From contig JAPTOF010000005.1 of assembly GCA_028554755.1 (NCBI GenBank), positions 9,495,501 to 9,559,500 of the forward strand: 64,000 nucleotides of DNA, read 5' to 3'. This DNA is from Cordia subcordata (Eukaryota > Streptophyta > Magnoliopsida > Boraginales > Cordiaceae). Within the stretch, counting starts at the first letter, position 1, and every line of letters begins with the position of its first letter. Under the pieces are notes generated by a model. The model had not been told where the DNA came from and ran no database searches. It saw nothing but the letters and a program-made list of their open reading frames with translations. Made by a program: the position numbers and the translations under genes. Positions 58,229 to 64,000 of the stretch are shown piece by piece.

Positions 58229-60789
58229 ATGGAAGCAAGCATCTTGATGGAGCCCATTCTTCGGAAAGTGGCCTCTCCTACTTTCGGGGAAGAATTGAAT
58301 ATTTGCAGATCTTTTGTTAGAGATCTCCAGAAGCTTCGGTCGGAGCTGCTCCTGATCCAATCCAGAAGATATCGGCCATTCTACCTTGACTTGGCCAAAC
58401 TAAGTGAGCAGATTGATGAGTTAGGGGATGAGGCCAAAGTTTATACTTGTCGACAGCGTAATGATAAGCTACCATTTCTTGCTCTCTTACCCATGAGGGT
58501 CAAACTTTGCTGCAAGTTGAAACGAATACTAGAGACTGCATATTTCAGGCCCATTCTTTATTCCTCTCGGTCCATGCGCCAGAACCTGGTGAGTTTAGTA
58601 AGAGAATTGCTAGCACCAGGATCAGAAACTCCTTCAGTGATAGCACGGAAGGATTCTACACCCGTGAAACGTCTGTACAACAGAGTCCACGCATTTTTCG
58701 ATCTGAGAATTTGGGTTCCTGTGAATGGAATTCTTGATGCAGCAAAGACGATGAATGACATATTGCGGCAACGTTTGATTGAAGGTAGGCCGGGTGAAGC
58801 ATCTGAATCCTTGCCATCGGAACTGCGCTCGTTGCAGTCTTTGTTACGCGAATCATTACAAGGCAAGCGATGTTTACTTGTATTAGAAAACGTGACAAAC
58901 GTGGAGCAAGCTGGATGGGATAAATTGCAAGACTCACTAAGCAGTGGAAGCTTTGGAAGCAAACTTATCGTTACCTCCCATGCGCCTCACCAAGTTACAG
59001 GGCCGAAGCGCACACCTCCCCCACCAGTTGATCGTGCTCTGCAGTCAAGTTTCAAAAATTTGCCTCTACACCAACAACATTGTTTCCATTATTGTTCAAA
59101 TATTCCTTCGCATTACAAGATCAATAGGGAGAAATTGATTCATCAGTGGGTTGCATTAGGCTTTATTCCCCCGATATCCGGCAAACACATGGAGGAGACA
59201 GGCGCGGAATATTTCGATAGTTTCTTGTCAACATTCCCTCCCTTCCTTGGTCTATCGACTGATGGTGTCGGAGAACTGCAAGAGTTCGCATTCGATGAAT
59301 CTTCTTCTCAAATCAAATCAAATCATATTTACCGAGAGATGACGCCGTTCTTACAAGGTCCTTGATTGAATCTTCAGAATGCCAGACGTTTCATCTGATG
59401 TGTCAAAACGATATTTCTATGAGCCAAATGCATTATTTGTTTAAGCTTCTCAAACATCCCAGGGTGCTAAGTTTGAGCGGATGTGGCATTACAAGGTTGC
59501 ATGAATCAATTGGTGACTTGATATATTTGAGGTATCTTGATTTATCCAATACTCCAATTCAAAACTTACCCAAGAATATATGCTATCTTTTCAATTTGCA
59601 GACATTACACTTGTCAGATTGCAAATTTCTTAAGGAGTTGCCTCGTAAAATGTCCAACTTGATAAATTTGAGACATCTGAATATCAAAGGTTGTGAAAGC
59701 CTTACTCGGATGCCTCCAAATATTGGCAAGTTAGAGAAACTCCAGACTCTTCCAATTTTCATCATTGGAGAAGAGCTCGAGCAAAGCCTCTTCCAACTTA
59801 AACATCTAGATCTCCGAGGTGAGTTAGAGATAAGACAGTTGGAAAGAGCAGGATATATGCTACCAGAGATGTGCTTAGAATACAAGCTACTTCAATCACT
59901 GGTATTGTCGTGGAGTAAAGATGCTGAGGCAAAGAAGGATCATTACACATCAGGGCAAGCTTCAGAAGGATAAAAAAGCAATTATACCGAGAATGTGGTG
60001 AATTGCCTTGTGCCAAACCGTAGTTTAAAGAAGCTGTCAATAAATGAGTATCCAGGATCCACACTTCCCCAGTGGCTTAACAAGATTATGCTCCCAAATC
60101 TGACGAAACTTGAGCTTTTCAACTGTAGAAGATGTGCAACTCTTCCTCCACTTGGGCCACTTCAATCTCTAAGGGTGCTGCACTTGCAAGGAATGGATGC
60201 AGTAGTGACAATTGGTAGTGAGTTCTTTGGTACAGAACGTGAAGCAAAATTATTTTCCTCTTTATGTGAACTGATTTTGAGAGATTTTCCAGCTTTAACA
60301 TCCTGGGAAAGCACAGAATTCGGGGAAGTATTCCCTAGCCTGCATAAGTTGTCCATTATCAACTGTCCAGTTCTGACAAGCATCCCATCCTTCCAATCCC
60401 TCCAACATCTGGATATAAATAATTGCAGCAAATTGATATTAGGGAGAGCTGAAGGGCCCAACCTGTCTTCCAACCTTCCCAGCAAATTGCAGAACTTGGA
60501 AATAAGTAGCTGTACGGAACTTCAAGAGTTCCCTGATTGGATTGTGAACCTCACGTCACTTCAATCCTTGGCAGTCTTAAACTGTCAAAACTTGAAATCA
60601 ATACCAGAAGATCTTAAACATCTGCGAGCACTTCAATGCCTTTCGGTTAAAGATTGTCCTCACCTTGAAAGATGTTGCCTGGAGGACAGAGGTGAGGACT
60701 GGCATAAGATACTCCATATCCCATCTGTAAATGTTGGGTCATCAATGCCACAAAAGAGAGTAGATGGTGCCACAGGCTCTTCAAGCTAA
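58229..60789 (+). pseudogene. CNL-derived CC-LRR pseudogene lacking P-loop and GLPL
   Basis: The first frame (58229-59365, 378 aa) starts MEASILMEPILRKVASP like an RGA-type CNL. The NB-ARC is gutted. SVIARKDSTPVKRLYNRVHAFFDLRIW runs straight across the place of the P-loop, kinase-2 is LLVLENVTN instead of LLVLDDxWx, and after RNBS-B (GSKLIVTSHA) the sequence jumps to RNBS-D (HCFHYCSNIP), omitting GLPL. At 59310-59326 a five-base unit (aaatc) occurs once more than in the 40 kb paralogue, shifting the frame and ending it at 59365. The next frame (59362-59973) carries the first LRRs, then a TAA at 59971-59973 sits where the paralogue has TAC. The same frame goes on from 59995 to 60789 (LRRs, then CCLEDRGEDWHKILHIPS). 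Fewer LRRs than the 44 kb gene. Nucleotide-dependent signalling is not expected. Confidence 0.88.
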
Positions 60790-61410
60790 AGAACCAGCAT
60801 TAGCTGCTGCATCACATTGAAGTATGTCCTCTTTCATATGTGTTTTCTTCTCTAGATGTATGCATGCTTCTGCTGTCCTTACATAATTGAAGAAATATAC
60901 ATATGAATTAGATGCATCAGGGTATGGCTATCTCAACTTACTGAAAATGATAGCCAATTAGGCATTGAACATGGAGCAAGCTGACATACGTTATATTATT
61001 TTGTTCAATTGTTGTTCTCTTACTTCAATCTGCAATAAGATCAGGTACAGAATACCATACATTCGATTGATCAGCAGATGAAAAGAACAACTTTTGAAGG
61101 TGCAGGTAGCAGGATCCAAAATGACCTGAGAGAATTACTTATTTGATTGCATTTCTGTATGATGTTAATATATGCCATAAGTTCCGCATTTGGAGGGGGA
61201 CAAGTACCTAATTATGAACATTTATAAAGTATGCGGATTTGGAGAACTGATTATCGGTTGTCCTATCGAGCACAATATAACAATCTTCTCACATTAGCTA
61301 TAGATGGAGAAAATCTGCATTTTATCTCTCAAGATAATTTTCCAAAATCGTATAAAACCATTAAACAGCTCTAGACTCTTGGCGCCTCACTTCAAAATGG
61401 GAGGTTTGGG
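60790..61410 (+). repeat. 3' flank duplicated with the CNL pseudogenes
   Basis: Matches 42173-43110 in order, including 'agaaccagcattagctgct', 'cttacttcaatctg', 'tcaggtacag' and 'cttggcgcctcactt'. Confidence 0.75.
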
Positions 61411-63379
61411 GGTTTTGTCTGCAGTGACCAGTGGGAGTGGTTCAGAAACAAGAAATTCAGTAACATGAGAAATAAATACATAATTCTATACAGGATGGAC
61501 TAAATATTGAATAATTTCTGAAGCTCAAGAATATTTCAGAACAGATCCAAAGGGAGAAGATTACAATCTCACTTTTCTAACTGGTCAATCAATGATTCTA
61601 TTAGCAATTCCATCAGCATGCCTAAACCTGGGTGGAGAAGAATCTGAGGTGCAAGATTAGCATGCTTCAGCCTGGTTTAAGGCATGCATTTCCAGCATTC
61701 ACATACCATGAAAGCAAGATGGAGATACTCATGATTTTTCATAAGCAAAGAAATATAATTTGTCAAAGCAAGATTAGTATGTGCCTTGACATTCTGTGTT
61801 CCTCCGATCAGACGTGGTACTACTTCCAATTATAGCACGTAATACTCATTTATGTGTCCTTTCATATCTGTCAGCTCCTTCTGATTTTGTTTCACTTACG
61901 AGCCTATACTCCTTTGCATTCGTTATCTAACACTTTCTAGAAGTCTTGCTTATTGGGCTTTATTTCGCTCACTTTGTTCTCTTTTCCTTGTAGGGAAGGG
62001 TGAGTAACCTTTTAAATGGGGTGAGTTCCAAGAATGATTAGATGGTTGTGTGTTTTGGTTCAATTATATTTGAAAGGTTCGATCCCTATCAGCTACACTC
62101 TAAACATTCAGTGATACTATTATATTTCCAGAGTTAGTGGCTATGATACAATTTCAGTTTTGAGGTTTGTATCTTATTGATATCCATGGATGTTATGATG
62201 TACTCTTTTATGTGGTTTACATATTCATGTGTGGTGGTTTAATCATTGTGATTCCTAAGATGGTGAATGGTTTTAAGTATTTGTGGATGTAGCCTGACAG
62301 GCTTAGGGTGTAACCTTCTTAGGCTTGCAGTAGTCACATCATTAGGTTTATTTTGGTGAAAATTTTTGGGTTGTGCATTTATTGGGTGAATATTAAGCTC
62401 TGAAGCTCAACAAGAATATTTCAGACCAGATCCAAAGGAAGAGGAGTACAATCTAACTTTTCTATCGGGTAAATCAATGATTCATTAGCAACTCTATTAA
62501 TATGCCTAAAGCTGAAATGAAGAAGAATCTGAGGTGCATAATTAGCATGCTTCAGCCTGGTTTAAAGCATGCATTTCCAGCATTCAGACACCATGAGAAC
62601 AGGATGCAGATACTCTTTCATGAATTTCTATAAGCAAAAAGTTCTTTCATGAAATTCTATGAGCAAAAAGTTATCGACAGCAGAGAAATATAATTTGTCG
62701 AAGCAGATGATCTAGTTAGAGTTTGTGAATGCGGTGCACTATGTTACTGGTGGAAGCACTTGACCTTGGCAATTTTCACGTTTGCTTCTGCGATTAGATG
62801 ATGATTGTTCGGATCATAAAAACTTGCTTTTTCTCCCAAAGAGAGAAAACAACAAAATCTAAGCTACTTCTGGGAAATGAAAATGTTGTGGCATCACTGA
62901 TAAAATGTAAATCGAAAAAGATCAGAAGAAAAGAGAGATGCATGGCATTTGAAAATCTTCGTCAGTCTGCCAAATTGCCTGGTAAAGAACAATATATTTA
63001 TTAATAGATGTAGATATTTTAAAATTAATTTCACATTGCCCCTACTATTTCATTCAGGACAGTAACAAGAAGCTGCAGTAAGAACATTAAAAAAAGATAG
63101 GGAATATTTCTATCTTTTCGTAATTAATAGCAAAAACTTGTTTCTGATTCCAATAAAATAAAAATAAACAAATATGTTAAAGAATAATGATACTAAAATC
63201 ACCATTCTGTATTAGGCTATTGTAGAGCTTAGCAGGCCATTGAAGAAGATAGATTGAAGAGATATTGACAAATGCAACTGAATATTAAGGTGAGCTGCCC
63301 CTGATGAGAGCCTGAAGATCAAACTTCATTAACAGTTAGTAGGGGGCTTCACGGCTTGTGTCCTCCCGGTCAGATCCAG
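61411..63379. other. intergenic with a diverged direct duplication
   Basis: A non-coding block at about 61520-61780 recurs at about 62400-62700 in direct orientation (shared 'agaagaatctgaggtgca', 'tagcatgcttcagcctggtt', 'gcatgcatttccagcattca'). The second copy has an internal doubling of 'tctttcatgaaattctat' (about 62614-62671). No gene is supported. Confidence 0.5.
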
Positions 63380-63610
63380 TCGAATTGCACAAATAGAAAG
63401 GAGTTGCTTTTTTGCTAGATAAGCAATTTTGTATCAGTACTCAATCACCCTCTGTTTAGGCTGCTTCTTGATGTAATATTTTGTTCCTCTCCTTCCACAC
63501 GTGATACACAAATGCGGAGAAGGAAAGGACGATGGCGTTGCAGTTCTGTCCCACCCATTGTATAGATGAATAGGTCCTTCAGCCATTGCCAAACCTTTCT
63601 TCCAAATGCA
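63380..63610 (-). pseudogene. LINE ORF2 C-terminal relic
   Basis: The minus strand reads QNCNAIVLSFSAFVYHVW and then KERNKILHQEAA before a stop. This matches the end of the zf-RVT region of plant LINEs, where AxxxYxIWxERNxR is typical. Other frames hold neighbouring pieces such as KVWQWLKDL. It is only the C-terminal scrap, with no RT core nearby. Confidence 0.6.
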
Positions 63611-64000
63611 GCTAGGGGATAGTGGAACGCGCATTCCTAAAGACTAGTCTGCTAGCTAAGAGAACCCCTTGAACTTCAGTATTACTCGTAGAATTTTTTA
63701 TATGAGAAATTATTACATTCCAAACCCCCCACCCCCAAAGAGCCGATGCCTCACTAATAAGTGGGTTTCTTATGTGGGATCACAATGGTCGGAAAACCTT
63801 GAATTTAAGAACCACTCACAAGTAAATGAAAGTTTTTATGTGGGAAATCATTACAGTATTGAAAAACAAGTCTTCCCTCATAAATATAATGAGGTGCTCA
63901 AGTAGACAAATTTTGCCTTAGATAGATATATCACTGCAAAATATAGCGGAAGCCAATTTAAGTAACAGATCGGCACAGTTCTTTAGAAAAATAAGAAAAC
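63611..64000. other. window end, no gene seen
   Basis: AT-rich non-coding sequence with a short open frame (63669-63905) lacking features. Confidence 0.4.

Overview
This is a 64 kb window of plant nuclear DNA, most likely from a eudicot; no species can be named from it. The evidence is the very AT-rich intergenic DNA, a plant-type MATE transporter, relics of a PPR gene and a SUC4/SUT4-type sucrose transporter, a cluster of CC-NB-ARC-LRR (CNL) resistance-gene sequences, and Copia, LINE and MITE elements. There is no prokaryotic, organellar or viral-genome signature.

Layout. 1-13.9 kb: AT-rich intergenic DNA with a PPR-gene relic (about 2.2-2.6 kb), a tiny LINE tail flanked by a 13-bp target-site duplication (4.35-4.5 kb), a foldback repeat (6.3-6.5 kb), a Tourist-like MITE (7.0-7.1 kb) and SINE-like sequence (11.0-11.3 kb). 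13.98-15.82 kb: the one clearly intact gene, a two-exon MATE transporter on the minus strand (563 aa, DETOXIFICATION 48-52 clade). 16-23 kb: intergenic, with a second Tourist-like MITE and some unidentified exon-like stretches. 23.2-37.0 kb: a decayed sucrose-transporter gene on the minus strand, its last exon at 23.2-23.3 kb and its preceding exons at 36.1-37.0 kb. The intron between them is filled by a LINE relic and a nested pair of Copia elements: an old outer one at 23841-33920 and a younger one at 28433-33508 inserted into the outer element's RNase H region. 40.5-60.8 kb: a CNL cluster of four units. These are an LRR-only pseudogene (plus strand, 40.5-42.2 kb), one nearly complete CNL with a frame break between its NB-ARC and LRR halves (minus strand, 47.8-44.4 kb), a 5' NB-ARC relic (plus strand, 49.9-50.7 kb), and a CC-LRR pseudogene lacking the P-loop and GLPL blocks (plus strand, 58.2-60.8 kb). 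A LINE relic (52.8-54.3 kb) and a possible LTR-element remnant with minisatellites (55.0-56.7 kb) lie between units. 61-64 kb: duplicated non-coding blocks and a further LINE tail.

Function. Only two loci look potentially functional: the MATE transporter and, less certainly, the CNL at 44.4-47.8 kb, which needs either a 68- or 77-nt intron or a frameshift correction to join its halves. The rest records gene death by transposon insertion, slippage and nonsense mutation inside a resistance-gene cluster. I found no convincing new biological system. The most informative structures are the sucrose-transporter gene split by nested retrotransposons and the stepwise decay of the CNL paralogues.
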